DNA of 64,000 bases from DYEP01 sp040755615 (GCA_040755615.1 JBFMAL010000006.1:1-64000), one strand, 5' to 3'; positions 17,989-26,249 are shown, counted from the stretch's first letter. Numbers and translations: made by a program. Notes: a model not told the origin generated them from the sequence alone.

Positions 17989-19089
17989 TTGAAGCCGCGT
18001 GGATTGCGGCTGATCACTACAGGGATAGGGTTGGCTGCAGGTTTAACTTTTGCTTACTACGGCTTGGGTCTGATTGAGAACCTCTTAAGTCTGGAACTGG
18101 GTTTACCGCAGCGCGTGGGCGCGATTACATTAATAACAGTAATAGCTGGACTCATAGGTTTTTTCATCGCGCCAGTCGTTTTAGCAATTATCCGCCAGCT
18201 TGGCGGGTGGTTCCAGTCCACTCTCCAGAGAACCCCGGTTCAGGATATTGTATCCGGAGCGGTAGGGCTGATTGTGGGTTTGATCATTGCCAATCTGCTT
18301 GGCTCCGCTTTCTCTCGAATACCCGGGCTTGGGCTGATTTTGCCCACAGTGGGCAGTATTGTATTCGGGTATATTGGCATTATCATTGCTGTAACGAAAC
18401 GAGACGAACTGATCGGCCTGATTCCTGGCCTGGGCAGGATCAAAGGACGTGACCGTGCCGAACGGCAGCATTCCGGTCAACCCAAGATTCTGGATACCAG
18501 CGTGATCATTGATGGACGAATAGCGGATATCTGCCAAACCGGATTTATCGAAGGTCCTCTAATCATTCCAGGATTCGTTCTTGAAGAACTCCGGCACATC
18601 GCTGATTCGAGCGATGCATTGAAACGCAATCGCGGAAGACGAGGGCTTGATGTACTTAACCGGATTCAAAAAGAACTGGACGTCCAGGTACAGATCTATG
18701 ATAAGGACTTTTCCGGCCACCTTGAAGTGGATTCAAAATTGGTTAGACTGGCCAAGATCCTCGACGGCAAGGTCATTACCAATGATTTTAACCTGAATAA
18801 GATAGCGGAGCTCCAGGGAGTCAGAGTGCTCAATATCAACGAACTGGCTAATGCAGTAAAGCCTGTGGTTTTACCCGGGGAAGAGATGATAGTGCATGTC
18901 ATCAAGGATGGCAAGGAGTCCGGACAAGGTGTTGCTTACCTGGATGACGGTACGATGATAGTTGTTGATGGAGGGAAAAGGCATATCGGAGATACAATTG
19001 GAGTTCTCGTGACCAGCGTGCTGCAGACCGCAGCCGGAAGAATGATCTTTGCCAAGCCCAAGACCCTCTCGGAGAAAGCGGTACAGTAG
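17989..19089 (+). CDS. Membrane-anchored PIN/TRAM domain protein (YacL family)
   Basis: 366 residues. Four hydrophobic segments at the N-terminus (about 8-26, 40-68, 83-105, 115-135), then a PIN nuclease domain starting KILDTSVIIDGRIADI with further acidic residues in VLEELRHIAD and VITNDFNLN, and a C-terminal TRAM domain (about 290-345). PIN domains are usually Mg-dependent RNases; the substrate of this family is not known to me. The TTG start (17989) follows GGAGG. The gene sits ahead of ispD, as yacL does in Bacillus. Confidence 0.9.
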   Translation: MKPRGLRLITTGIGLAAGLTFAYYGLGLIENLLSLELGLPQRVGAITLITVIAGLIGFFIAPVVLAIIRQLGGWFQSTLQRTPVQDIVSGAVGLIVGLIIANLLGSAFSRIPGLGLILPTVGSIVFGYIGIIIAVTKRDELIGLIPGLGRIKGRDRAERQHSGQPKILDTSVIIDGRIADICQTGFIEGPLIIPGFVLEELRHIADSSDALKRNRGRRGLDVLNRIQKELDVQVQIYDKDFSGHLEVDSKLVRLAKILDGKVITNDFNLNKIAELQGVRVLNINELANAVKPVVLPGEEMIVHVIKDGKESGQGVAYLDDGTMIVVDGGKRHIGDTIGVLVTSVLQTAAGRMIFAKPKTLSEKAVQ

Positions 19090-19104
19090 GGAGTGGCGCT
19101 TCAA

Positions 19105-19779
19105 GTGCGAGTTGCTGCAGTGGTTCCGGCGGCCGGTAAGAGCTCGCGGATGAGGGGTGCAGATAAGATCTTCAGCCTGGTCCTGGGAAAACCCCTTTTC
19201 GTCTGGAGCCTTGAAGCGATGCACCGATGTCCCTGCATCGACGATGTGATCTTGGTCGTGTCCGCCGACCTGGTGGAAACGGCCATTTATCTTTGCAGCG
19301 AATACGGTTTGTCCAAAGTGAACCGGGTAGTTGCGGGTGGCGATACGAGGCATGATTCAGTTGTAGCGGGCCTTAAATGCGTAAGTCCTGACACTCACGT
19401 CGTCGTTGTCCACGATGCTGCCCGGCCTCTTGCATCGCCTGGGCTGTTTTCGAGCGTGGTGAGAACAGCATTCCACGACGGGGCTGTCGTGGCAGCCATT
19501 CCATGCAAGGATACTGTAAAACACGTCGAGGGTGATACTGTAGTACGTACAATATCCAGGAGTGACCTCCGGCTTGCCCAGACGCCGCAGGCGTTCAGGC
19601 GCGAATTTTTCAATATACTCACACAACCCGGAGATGTAACGGACGAGGCAGCCCTCGTAGAGGCGGCGGGAGGACGAGTCAAGATCATCCAGGGAGAAGA
19701 CGAAAACATTAAGGTAACAGTACCTGTTGACCTGGTCATTGTCCAAACCATACTTCTTAAACGGACGGGAGCAGAATGA
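19105..19779 (+). CDS. ispD: 2-C-methyl-D-erythritol 4-phosphate cytidylyltransferase
   Basis: About 224 residues. It transfers CMP to methylerythritol phosphate in the non-mevalonate isoprenoid pathway. The glycine-rich nucleotide loop VVPAAGKSSRMRGADK is at the N-terminus, and the active-site segments VVVHDAARPL, AIPCKDTVK, AQTPQAFR and DEAALVE follow. The GTG at 19105 gives the usual N-terminus but lies 11 bases from GGGAG; a GTG at 19093 overlaps that site. The stop overlaps the ispF start (ATGA), and the two enzymes act two steps apart. Confidence 0.95.
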   Translation: MRVAAVVPAAGKSSRMRGADKIFSLVLGKPLFVWSLEAMHRCPCIDDVILVVSADLVETAIYLCSEYGLSKVNRVVAGGDTRHDSVVAGLKCVSPDTHVVVVHDAARPLASPGLFSSVVRTAFHDGAVVAAIPCKDTVKHVEGDTVVRTISRSDLRLAQTPQAFRREFFNILTQPGDVTDEAALVEAAGGRVKIIQGEDENIKVTVPVDLVIVQTILLKRTGAE

Positions 19780-20249
19780 GAATAGGAATAGGGTACGATA
19801 TTCACCGGAAGGCGAAGGGCAGGCCCATGGTTCTCGGAGGCATTACGCTAAGTGCTGACGAAGGTCTGCTCGGTCATTCGGACGCTGATGTACTGACCCA
19901 CGCGATCATGGACGCGCTCCTGGGTGCTGCGGGTGAGAGGGATATCGGTACACATTTTCCCAATTCGTCCGAGGCGCTGAGCGGCATAAGCAGCCTGGAA
20001 CTCTTAAAGAGGACGGTTTCGATTATTGAGGCCAAGGGGTTTGAGATTTCCAACGTAGACGCGACGGTAATTGCGGAGTCGCCGCGCCTTGAGCCACACA
20101 TCCAAGAAATGCGGGAAAAGCTGGCTGCTTGCCTGAAAATACTTCCTGGAAGCGTCGGCATTAAAGCCACCACCAACGAGGGGATCGGAGACGTAGGCCG
20201 TGGTCTGGCTGTTGCCGCCATAGCCGTCGCTCTCCTCCGCCGGGCATAA
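19776..20249 (+). CDS. ispF: 2-C-methyl-D-erythritol 2,4-cyclodiphosphate synthase
   Basis: 157 residues. Zinc ligands lie in GYDIHR (Asp and His, about residues 8 and 10) and in LGHSDADVL (His about 42); the family's ATTNEGIGDVGRG block is near the C-terminus. It cyclises the diphosphate intermediate in the MEP pathway. Coupled to ispD by ATGA. Confidence 0.97.
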   Translation: MRIGIGYDIHRKAKGRPMVLGGITLSADEGLLGHSDADVLTHAIMDALLGAAGERDIGTHFPNSSEALSGISSLELLKRTVSIIEAKGFEISNVDATVIAESPRLEPHIQEMREKLAACLKILPGSVGIKATTNEGIGDVGRGLAVAAIAVALLRRA

Positions 20250-20262
20250 ATATCCCTCTCAT

Positions 20263-20297
20263 CGGGTAAAATGGAGTTCAGTTGCCATTTCTACCCG
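20263..20297 (+). other. Strong stem-loop between ispF and the RlpA-like gene
   Basis: CGGGTAAAATGG pairs with CCATTT-C-TACCCG as a 12-bp stem with one bulge and a 10-base loop. No T tract follows on either strand, so it is not an obvious intrinsic terminator. It ends a few bases before the G-rich ribosome binding site of the next gene and could affect RNA stability or translation. Confidence 0.5.
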
Positions 20298-20308
20298 AAA
20301 AGGGGGGT

Positions 20309-21016
20309 ATGAGATTGACCAGGAACTTGCTGTGTGCTGTAGTGGCTCTACTGCTTTTTGGCTTGCCCACACGGGCCAGCGCATCATCCTGGAGCCAGGA
20401 CGGGACTATCATGCTGGGTAATCAACCTGTCATTACCCTTTACGGCGACGCAGGTGGACTGACCGTCCGGGAGAGAGCCAGGATAGTATCACAGCGCATG
20501 AACGCGGTCCTGCTCGAAGACCAACATCCCGTATTTGAAGTCGCTTTTCTGAATAACTCCCTGACCGTAACGGCGAATAACCACCTCATAGTTACTGTTG
20601 ACGAGGAAAGTGCTGCAGTGCTGGGCTTGAGTCTTTCCGATACGGCAGGGACGTGGGCATACCGGCTGGCTGAGGCGACCGGCGGCATGGTCGGGACCGT
20701 GAAAGAAGTCTACGTCACATCTGTATATACGGGCATCGCTTCGTGGTACGGCCCTGGATTTTACGGTAGGAAGACTGCAAGCGGAGAGGTATTTGACGCC
20801 AGGCTGCTGACTGCCGCGCACAGAACGCTACCATTCGGTACACTGGCGCTGGTGACCAACCTGGCCAATGGTATAAACGTGACGGTTAGGATCAACGACA
20901 GGGGGCCCTACATATACGGTAGGACCATCGATCTTTCAGAGAGTGTGGCGCATATGCTCAACATCGCCGATGAAGGCCTTGCGCGCGTCCGCATAGAAGT
21001 CCTTGGCGTTCATTGA
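20309..21016 (+). CDS. Secreted RlpA-like double-psi beta-barrel protein
   Basis: About 235 residues. An N-terminal signal peptide (hydrophobic stretch LLCAVVALLLFGLP, likely cleavage after RASA) is followed by a domain without assignment (about 35-140) and a C-terminal RlpA/DPBB domain with GIASWYGPGFYGRKTASG, FGTLALVTN and VRINDRGPYIYGRTIDLS. Related proteins are septal lytic transglycosylases or expansin-like wall proteins; the conserved Asp is in NDRGP. The G-rich ribosome binding site abuts the ATG at 20309, so a TTG two codons later (20315), at better spacing, may be the true start. Confidence 0.87.
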   Translation: MRLTRNLLCAVVALLLFGLPTRASASSWSQDGTIMLGNQPVITLYGDAGGLTVRERARIVSQRMNAVLLEDQHPVFEVAFLNNSLTVTANNHLIVTVDEESAAVLGLSLSDTAGTWAYRLAEATGGMVGTVKEVYVTSVYTGIASWYGPGFYGRKTASGEVFDARLLTAAHRTLPFGTLALVTNLANGINVTVRINDRGPYIYGRTIDLSESVAHMLNIADEGLARVRIEVLGVH

Positions 21017-21041
21017 CAATGACATAGTCGGGAAATATAAT
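21013..21041 (+). promoter_or_regulatory. Promoter of the cysteine T-box leader
   Basis: A perfect TTGACA (21013-21018, overlapping the stop of the RlpA-like gene), 17 bases, and a perfect TATAAT (21036-21041). Transcription would start near 21048. Confidence 0.88.
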
Positions 21042-21049
21042 TAAACGAA

Positions 21050-21308
21050 AGAGGCTATGAACGGGGAGAGTAACCTGCTTTTTGGGCGGGACAGAGAAGC
21101 CGGTAAAGGTGAAAGCGGCTACGCAACAAGGCAGGCGAAGTGCACCCGGGAGCTGCTCGCCGAAATTTGAGTAGGCCGGGCCGGCTGGCTACCGTTGAAC
21201 GAGCCACGGATACGTTGTATCCTGATGAGGGGTCTTTTACGACCCGATTCAGAGTGGAACCACGGACAGCTCTCCGTCTCTGTACGGAGGGCGTTTATGT
21301 TTTGGGGG
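21050..21308 (+). promoter_or_regulatory. Cysteine-specific T-box leader ahead of cysE-cysS
   Basis: The antiterminator core AGAGTGGAACCACGG (T-box bulge TGGAACC at 21255-21261) is clear. Upstream are the AGAGA..GGTGAAAGCGGC stem I elements and a specifier region GAAGTGCACCC with the Cys codon TGC (21141-21143). Downstream, CTCCGT (21272-21277) and ACGGAG (21284-21289) form the competing terminator, followed by a T-rich run. Uncharged tRNA-Cys is expected to allow read-through into cysE and cysS. Ends are approximate. Confidence 0.92.
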
Positions 21309-21316
21309 GATCACAG

Positions 21317-21970
21317 GTGCTTGAACTGATCAAGGAAGATATCCAGGCTGTTTTCGAAAGGGATCCGGCTGCGAAAAACACTGTTGAAGTCTTGCTTTGT
21401 TCGCCCGGCATTCATGCGCTTTTGTTATACCGGATAGCCCACTGGTTCTACAACAGGCGAGCATTTATAATTTCCAGGTTCATATCCCACTTAGGGCGGT
21501 TCCTAACCGGCATTGAGATCCATCCCGGGGCCAGAATAGGCCGGCGGGTGTTCATCGACCATGGTATGGGTGTGGTGATAGGGGAGACTGCGGAAGTTGA
21601 GGATGACGTCACCATTTACCAAGGTGTCACACTAGGCGGGACCGGAAAAGAAAAGGGAAAGAGGCATCCGACCATCCGCCGCGGCACGATAATCGGGGTG
21701 GGCGCGAAGATCCTCGGGAACATCGAGGTGGGCGAGAATTGCCGGATCGGGGCCGGCGCGGTAGTTGTCAAGCCCGTACCGGCGAACTCCACGGTCGTCG
21801 GGGTACCTGGCAGGGTTGTGATGCGCAACGGAAGGCGCATCGACGCACTGCAACATGGAGACCTTCCCGATCCCGTATCCGAAATGCTGTTTTGCCTGCA
21901 AGAAAGGGTTGCTCATCTGGAGGCGCGTATTGCAACAATTGAGGACAAGACGGAACAGGCTACAAGATAG
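21317..21970 (+). CDS. cysE: Serine O-acetyltransferase
   Basis: 217 residues. It makes O-acetylserine for cysteine synthesis. An N-terminal helical part is followed by left-handed beta-helix hexapeptide repeats with the catalytic segment FIDHGMGVVIGETAEV and the loop GGTGKEKGKRHPTI. The GTG at 21317 follows GGGGGGA, just after the T-box terminator; the frame is open further upstream but through the T-box structures. It is paired with cysS, so supply of cysteine and its loading onto tRNA share one switch. Confidence 0.95.
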   Translation: MLELIKEDIQAVFERDPAAKNTVEVLLCSPGIHALLLYRIAHWFYNRRAFIISRFISHLGRFLTGIEIHPGARIGRRVFIDHGMGVVIGETAEVEDDVTIYQGVTLGGTGKEKGKRHPTIRRGTIIGVGAKILGNIEVGENCRIGAGAVVVKPVPANSTVVGVPGRVVMRNGRRIDALQHGDLPDPVSEMLFCLQERVAHLEARIATIEDKTEQATR

Positions 21971-21991
21971 TCTCCTAAACGGAGGGAGGTA

Positions 21992-23443
21992 GTGACGGCG
22001 CGCCGGCCACAAAGCCGGCATTGCGGCCGCACGGTGTTCGCTATGCTCAGAGTGTACAATTCCATGACTCGTACCAAGGAAGAGTTCATACCGATAAGAC
22101 CGGGGGAAGTGTCAGTATACTCCTGCGGGCCCACTGTGTACGACGAACCCCATATCGGCAACTGGCGTTCGTTTGTGATATTCGACGTCATCCGCCGGTA
22201 CTTAAAGAGTAAAGGGTTCAAGGTTACTTTCGTTCAGAATATAACCGATATCGACGACAAGATCATAAAGAGGGCCAATGAAACCGGGGTTCACCCCACA
22301 GTCCTTGCAGATAGGTTCACTGCGACCTATCTTGAGCAGGCACGCATACTCGGTAACGAACCCGCCGACGTACACCCGAGAGCTACAGAGCATGTCGGCG
22401 AAATCATTGAACTTATTCAGTGCTTGATTGATAAGGGTTTTGCTTATGCGGCAGGCGGCGATGTCTACTTCGACACCTCGCATTTTAAGACATATGGCGC
22501 ACTTTCGGGGCAACCGATTGAGGAGCTTGAAGCAGGCGCCCGGGTGGAGATAGGCGAGATGAAGAAGTCCCCATTGGATTTCACGCTATGGAAAGCTAGA
22601 AAGCCGGGGGAAATCTACTGGGACAGCCCCTGGGGCGAGGGGAGGCCCGGCTGGCACATCGAGTGCTCGGCGATGTCCATGAAGTACCTGGGTGACAGCA
22701 TCGATATTCACACAGGCGGGGTGGACTTGAAATTTCCCCATCATGAAAACGAAAGGGCCCAGAGCGAAGCTGCTACCGGCAAGCAATTTGTAAAGTACTG
22801 GCTGCACGTCGGCTTTCTTCAGATTGGCGGCGAGCGGATGGGGAAGTCTCTTGGAAACTTCCTCACGCTTAGCGAGATGATGAAGAAATATGACCCAATG
22901 GCGATCCGGTTCTACCTCATATCCGCTCATTACCGTAGCCCGCTGAATTACTCGGAAGAACTGCTCCAGTCAAGTGCAGCCGGCCTGAAGAGGCTTCAGA
23001 ATACGGTGAGCATGCTTTCTCACATGGTGACTGCAGCACCCCCGGGTCAGGACGCGGCTTGGCAGGAATTGCTCCGGGGGTTCAAGACACGCTTCTATGA
23101 AGCGATGGACGATGACTTCAATACGGCCGACGCCATCGCGGTGCTGTTTGATATTGCCAAAGCTGCAAACACTTACAGAGGCGACATTAAAAGAGAAATG
23201 GCACGGGAAACACTGAGCCTGTTTGAGGAATTAGGAAAGATACTGGGCCTTAAGTTCCTCGATGCGAAGGCAGCTGGAGGGGACACCGAGCTTGTGGAGG
23301 GGCTTTTGCGCATACTCCTGGATCTACGCGAGGAGGCCAGGAAGGGCAAGGATTGGAAGACTGCGGATCATATTAGAGATGCGCTGTCCTCTCTGGGGAT
23401 AACCATTGAAGATACGCCTCTTGGGCCAAGGTATAGGCGCTGA
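21992..23443 (+). CDS. cysS: Cysteinyl-tRNA synthetase
   Basis: A class I synthetase with the HIGH-type motif DEPHIGNW and the KMSKS-type motif in the variant form ERMGKSLGN. Zinc ligands are in YSCGPTVYD, HIECSAMS and PHHENERAQ. GTG 21992 has GGAGG at good spacing and adds 17 basic residues before the usual N-terminus, which begins at ATG 22043 (MLRVYNSMTR). A GC-rich inverted repeat (GCCGGC..GCCGGC, about 22000-22020) lies between. The conserved protein fits the 22043 start; the ribosome binding site fits 21992. It follows cysE in the T-box operon. Confidence 0.94.
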   Translation: MTARRPQSRHCGRTVFAMLRVYNSMTRTKEEFIPIRPGEVSVYSCGPTVYDEPHIGNWRSFVIFDVIRRYLKSKGFKVTFVQNITDIDDKIIKRANETGVHPTVLADRFTATYLEQARILGNEPADVHPRATEHVGEIIELIQCLIDKGFAYAAGGDVYFDTSHFKTYGALSGQPIEELEAGARVEIGEMKKSPLDFTLWKARKPGEIYWDSPWGEGRPGWHIECSAMSMKYLGDSIDIHTGGVDLKFPHHENERAQSEAATGKQFVKYWLHVGFLQIGGERMGKSLGNFLTLSEMMKKYDPMAIRFYLISAHYRSPLNYSEELLQSSAAGLKRLQNTVSMLSHMVTAAPPGQDAAWQELLRGFKTRFYEAMDDDFNTADAIAVLFDIAKAANTYRGDIKREMARETLSLFEELGKILGLKFLDAKAAGGDTELVEGLLRILLDLREEARKGKDWKTADHIRDALSSLGITIEDTPLGPRYRR

Positions 23444-23450
23444 CATGAAC

Positions 23451-23473
23451 AAAACCCCTCCCATGGGAGGGGT
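23451..23473 (-). terminator. Terminator shared by convergent cysS and thyX
   Basis: CCCCTCCC (23455-23462) and GGGAGGGG (23465-23472) form a strong palindrome. On the minus strand it runs into TTTTGTT, giving a good terminator for thyX; on the plus strand the T content is poor, so for cysS it is a weaker one. Confidence 0.8.
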
Positions 23474-23478
23474 GAATT

Positions 23479-24273
23479 CTAAACGCGTCCCAGCATCTCC
23501 TCGCGGGTGGGCGCCCTGCCGCAAGAGAAGCGGCCCTCAGTGCAATATCCGAGTTCGTCACATGATGCGCCGGACCGGTAGAATATGTTGGGGGCGATTT
23601 TCTTGTACTCAGCAAGCAGCGTTTCAAACAGCCGCCTTATTTCCCATTGAGCCCGCGTGCAGCAGCGCAGGTTAAAAATATGGCGAAGCTGGCGCGCGTT
23701 TGTAGTGACCACGAATCGCGTCTCTGTGGCGCCCGAAAGAGCGAAACGAAGATCTTCCGCGGGTATATCCAGTTCTTTTCCCTTTATCTGAAATCGGCGT
23801 ATCCTCTCTTGGATATCGAGGTATTCCGCGTGCAGATCGGGGTGCCGGCTGATGCTCTCGGGCACGATAAAGCGAAACGCTTCTTCACGTACGTAGCGCT
23901 GGGATTGCTGTAGCTGGGAGAAGTCGACACTGGCCTGGAGAGGTTCATTCACATAAACGTCTGCATCTTTGAATATCTTTATAATGCGGTGCCTGTCCAA
24001 TTGTTGGCTGCTTATCCTGCTGAAACCCTCCACTGCGAAGGTGGTGTACCAGTGCTCGAGAGCACCGTGATGACCCGATTGGACAAGATGCCGTGCAAAC
24101 CTGGCGGCCTCCTCGTCAAGCCTGGGGTCGTCGTCGAGGAGGAGCTTTTGTAGCTGGTCCGGGCCGATCGGAGAGTAACAGAGTTTTGCAAGCAGTATGA
24201 TCCTCTCCGTGCTGACTCGGGTACCCATGAGAGGGTAATACAAGATCTTTACGTTTAAGTCGACGCTGTTCAA
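23479..24273 (-). CDS. thyX: FAD-dependent thymidylate synthase with an insertion in its signature motif
   Basis: About 264 residues. ThyX methylates dUMP to dTMP with folate, FAD and NADPH. The family landmarks EGFSRISSQQLDRHR, QQSQRYV and TNARQLRHIFNLRCC..AQWEIR are present. The motif RHRxxSxxxxSxR is split: 20 extra residues (coded by 23920-23979) stand between RHRII and SQLQQSQR, in frame, with both halves intact. The TTG start at 24273 has AGGAGG seven bases upstream. The start context and conserved C-terminus suggest a working gene. No thyA is seen in the window. Confidence 0.92.
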   Translation of the reverse strand: MNSVDLNVKILYYPLMGTRVSTERIILLAKLCYSPIGPDQLQKLLLDDDPRLDEEAARFARHLVQSGHHGALEHWYTTFAVEGFSRISSQQLDRHRIIKIFKDADVYVNEPLQASVDFSQLQQSQRYVREEAFRFIVPESISRHPDLHAEYLDIQERIRRFQIKGKELDIPAEDLRFALSGATETRFVVTTNARQLRHIFNLRCCTRAQWEIRRLFETLLAEYKKIAPNIFYRSGASCDELGYCTEGRFSCGRAPTREEMLGRV

Positions 24274-24374
24274 TGCATTACCTCCTTCAGGGAAAAACTT
24301 CTTTTTCTGCAGGCTATTCTCCTTTTTGCGCACGTCAGAATGCATACAATCGCAGACGCCACTGGGGGTGCACT

Positions 24375-25124
24375 ATGGTGCAGGTCATTTACGGGAGGAA
24401 CGCAGTGCTAGCCGCACTTCAATCAGGCGTACAGCTGAACGAAATCAGGCTTGCCAGGGGCTCGCACGGTAGGGCCATCGACGATATTCTCAAAGAGGCT
24501 TCAACTAAGGGTGTACACGTGGCATGGGTTACTCAGGCGGATATCGAACGGGCGACAGGCGGCGTGAGCCACCAGGGGGTCCTTGCCATCATGGATGAAA
24601 TACCGTACGCCGACCTCCAGGACGTTGTGGCAGCGTCGTTCAAGCAGAAAAAATGGCCCTTCTTTGTACTGCTCGACGGAGTAGAAGACCCCCACAATTT
24701 AGGAGCTGTAATACGTTCGGCAGAAGTGATGGGCTGTTCTGGCGTGGTAATACCAAAAAGACGCTCCGCAGGGTTAAACGCCACAGTCATGAAGGTCAGT
24801 GCAGGAGCCGCTTCACGTATCCCGGTGAGCCAGGTGGTGAACGTGGCAAGAACGCTTGAATGGTTCAAGCGAGAGTCCTTCTGGGTAATCGGGGCTGACG
24901 CTGAGGCGAGAAGGAGCCTGTGGGAAGTTGACTTCAAGAGTCCTCTGCTCATTGTGATAGGCGGCGAAAGCCGTGGGCTTGGCCGCTTGACCAGAGATAA
25001 ATGTGATGTCTTATGTCGGATACCTATGGTTGGGAGGACCGGTTCGTTCAATGTATCGGTGGCAGCTTCTATATTTTTCTATGAAATAAACAGACAACAG
25101 CAATTCATGGAGAAACACCTTTAG
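24375..25124 (+). CDS. rlmB: TrmH-family 23S rRNA (guanosine-2'-O)-methyltransferase
   Basis: 249 residues: a small substrate-binding N-terminal domain (YGRNAVLAAL.., about 1-75) and a SPOUT methyltransferase domain with DPHNLGAVIRSAEVMG, IGGESRGL and RIPMVGRTGSFNVSVAASI, the knotted SAM site. RlmB methylates G2251 (E. coli numbering) of 23S rRNA; the exact target here is inferred. The ATG at 24375 follows GGGGGTG. It is divergent from thyX. In Bacillus the gene lies near cysS and sigH, as here; mrnC, usually between cysS and rlmB, is not seen. Confidence 0.92.
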   Translation: MVQVIYGRNAVLAALQSGVQLNEIRLARGSHGRAIDDILKEASTKGVHVAWVTQADIERATGGVSHQGVLAIMDEIPYADLQDVVAASFKQKKWPFFVLLDGVEDPHNLGAVIRSAEVMGCSGVVIPKRRSAGLNATVMKVSAGAASRIPVSQVVNVARTLEWFKRESFWVIGADAEARRSLWEVDFKSPLLIVIGGESRGLGRLTRDKCDVLCRIPMVGRTGSFNVSVAASIFFYEINRQQQFMEKHL

Positions 25125-25139
25125 ACGATGCCACTATTA

Positions 25140-25168
25140 TTGCCTAATACGGACCTCTAGGTTATAAT
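25140..25168 (+). promoter_or_regulatory. Promoter of sigH
   Basis: TTGCCT (25140-25145), 17 bases, perfect TATAAT (25163-25168). Confidence 0.7.
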
Positions 25169-25216
25169 AGACTTGTCCTAGATACTGTCTGATCACCGCG
25201 GACGGAGGCGAATGCT

Positions 25217-25888
25217 GTGAGCGTAGCTCCGCAAAGGGAAGTACTTAATCAGTATGAGACTATGGTGGATGAAGACATAGTCGAGCAGGCGCGGGATGGT
25301 TGCTCTTATGCCCTTGAATACTTGATAAACAAGTACAAGAACTTTGTAAGAGCAAAAGCACGGAGTTATTTCCTAATAGGCGCTGATCGTGAAGACATCA
25401 TACAGGAGGGCATGATCGGACTTTACAAAGCAATAAGAGATTTCAAGAGTGACAAGCTGAGCTCCTTCAGGGCATTTGCTGAACTCTGTATAACCCGCCA
25501 GATCATCACGGCCATCAAGACTGCAACCCGTCAGAAACACATTCCGCTGAACTCATACGTCTCATTAAATAAGCCCATTTACGATGAGGATTCCGACCGT
25601 ACGCTTTTGGATGTTATTTCGGGGACAAAGATCACTGATCCTGAAGAACTAGTCATAAACCGTGAGGAGTTCGGCGATATCGAGGAAAAGATGTGCGAAA
25701 TCCTAAGCGACCTTGAATGGCGCGTGCTCATGTCATATCTTGATGGTAAGTCTTATCAGGAGATCGCCTGCGACCTCAACAGGCACGTGAAGTCTATAGA
25801 CAATGCACTGCAGCGGGTCAAAAGAAAACTCGAGCGTTACCTCGACACAAGGCACGTGACCCAAGAAATGGACCGGATGGGTGTCTAG
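25217..25888 (+). CDS. sigH: RNA polymerase sigma factor SigH (Spo0H)
   Basis: 223 residues. A sigma-70-type factor with region 2 (YALEYLINKYKNFVRAKA..DREDIIQEGMIGLYKAIRDF) and region 4 (LEWRVLMSYLDGKSYQEIA..NRHVKSIDNALQRVKRKLE). It matches the stationary-phase/early-sporulation factor of Bacillus and Clostridia in sequence and position. The GTG start has GGAGG eight bases upstream. Its presence implies, but does not prove, that the organism sporulates. Confidence 0.94.
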   Translation: MSVAPQREVLNQYETMVDEDIVEQARDGCSYALEYLINKYKNFVRAKARSYFLIGADREDIIQEGMIGLYKAIRDFKSDKLSSFRAFAELCITRQIITAIKTATRQKHIPLNSYVSLNKPIYDEDSDRTLLDVISGTKITDPEELVINREEFGDIEEKMCEILSDLEWRVLMSYLDGKSYQEIACDLNRHVKSIDNALQRVKRKLERYLDTRHVTQEMDRMGV

Positions 25889-25923
25889 TCGCGAAAGCCC
25901 AAGCTATGTGCGGCCCAAAAAAT

Positions 25924-25952
25924 CGGGAACTCGTGTGGGTTCCCGTTTTCTT
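25924..25952 (+). terminator. Terminator after sigH
   Basis: CGGGAAC (25924-25930) and GTTCCCG (25939-25945) form a 7-bp stem with an 8-base loop, followed by TTTTCTTC. Confidence 0.88.
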
Positions 25953-26195
25953 CAGGCGCCCAACACAGGAGCGGGCAACAATCTAGACAGGACCATTTGG
26001 TGTGGCTACCGGTGCAGTGACCAGTCGGTTGGTATATCTCATTTGTTCGATCTCGGTACCCTTGAATCTCTAATGATTGTCAAAGAACATTTTTTTCAAG
26101 GTCGTTCCCGCTCTTCAATTTCAATTCCAGTGGCGCCTTGGTGCTGCAAGCCCAATGGACTGGTTTTCGGAACCTCCGAGGACCTTCCGGTACTG
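25953..26195 (+). other. Non-coding stretch between sigH terminator and tRNA promoter
   Basis: With the flanking signals this gap spans 25889-26249. Apart from the terminator at 25924 and the promoter at 26196 I see no gene, riboswitch core, repeat or strong hairpin on either strand. Confidence 0.5.
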
Positions 26196-26224
26196 TTGAC
26201 AACCCAATACCCATGGTTTATAAT
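26196..26224 (+). promoter_or_regulatory. Promoter of the tRNA/tuf cluster
   Basis: Perfect TTGACA (26196-26201), 17 bases, perfect TATAAT (26219-26224), about 25 bases ahead of tRNA-Thr. A consensus promoter fits stable-RNA expression. No terminator separates the tRNAs from tuf, so one transcript may cover them. Confidence 0.9.
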
Positions 26225-26249
26225 GTTCCTTGCGCAGTTTTGCAGATAC

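Noticed and set aside
20263..20297. Terminator after ispF
   Set aside because: The stem is strong but no T tract follows on either strand, so it is listed as a hairpin of unknown role.
21140..21316. 59-codon N-terminal extension of CysE
   Set aside because: It runs through the T-box specifier, antiterminator and terminator; GTG 21317 starts the conserved protein.
23920..23979. Interpretation of the ThyX insertion as an intein or intron
   Set aside because: Twenty residues is far too short, the first residue is Lys rather than Cys or Ser, and the frame is open throughout.
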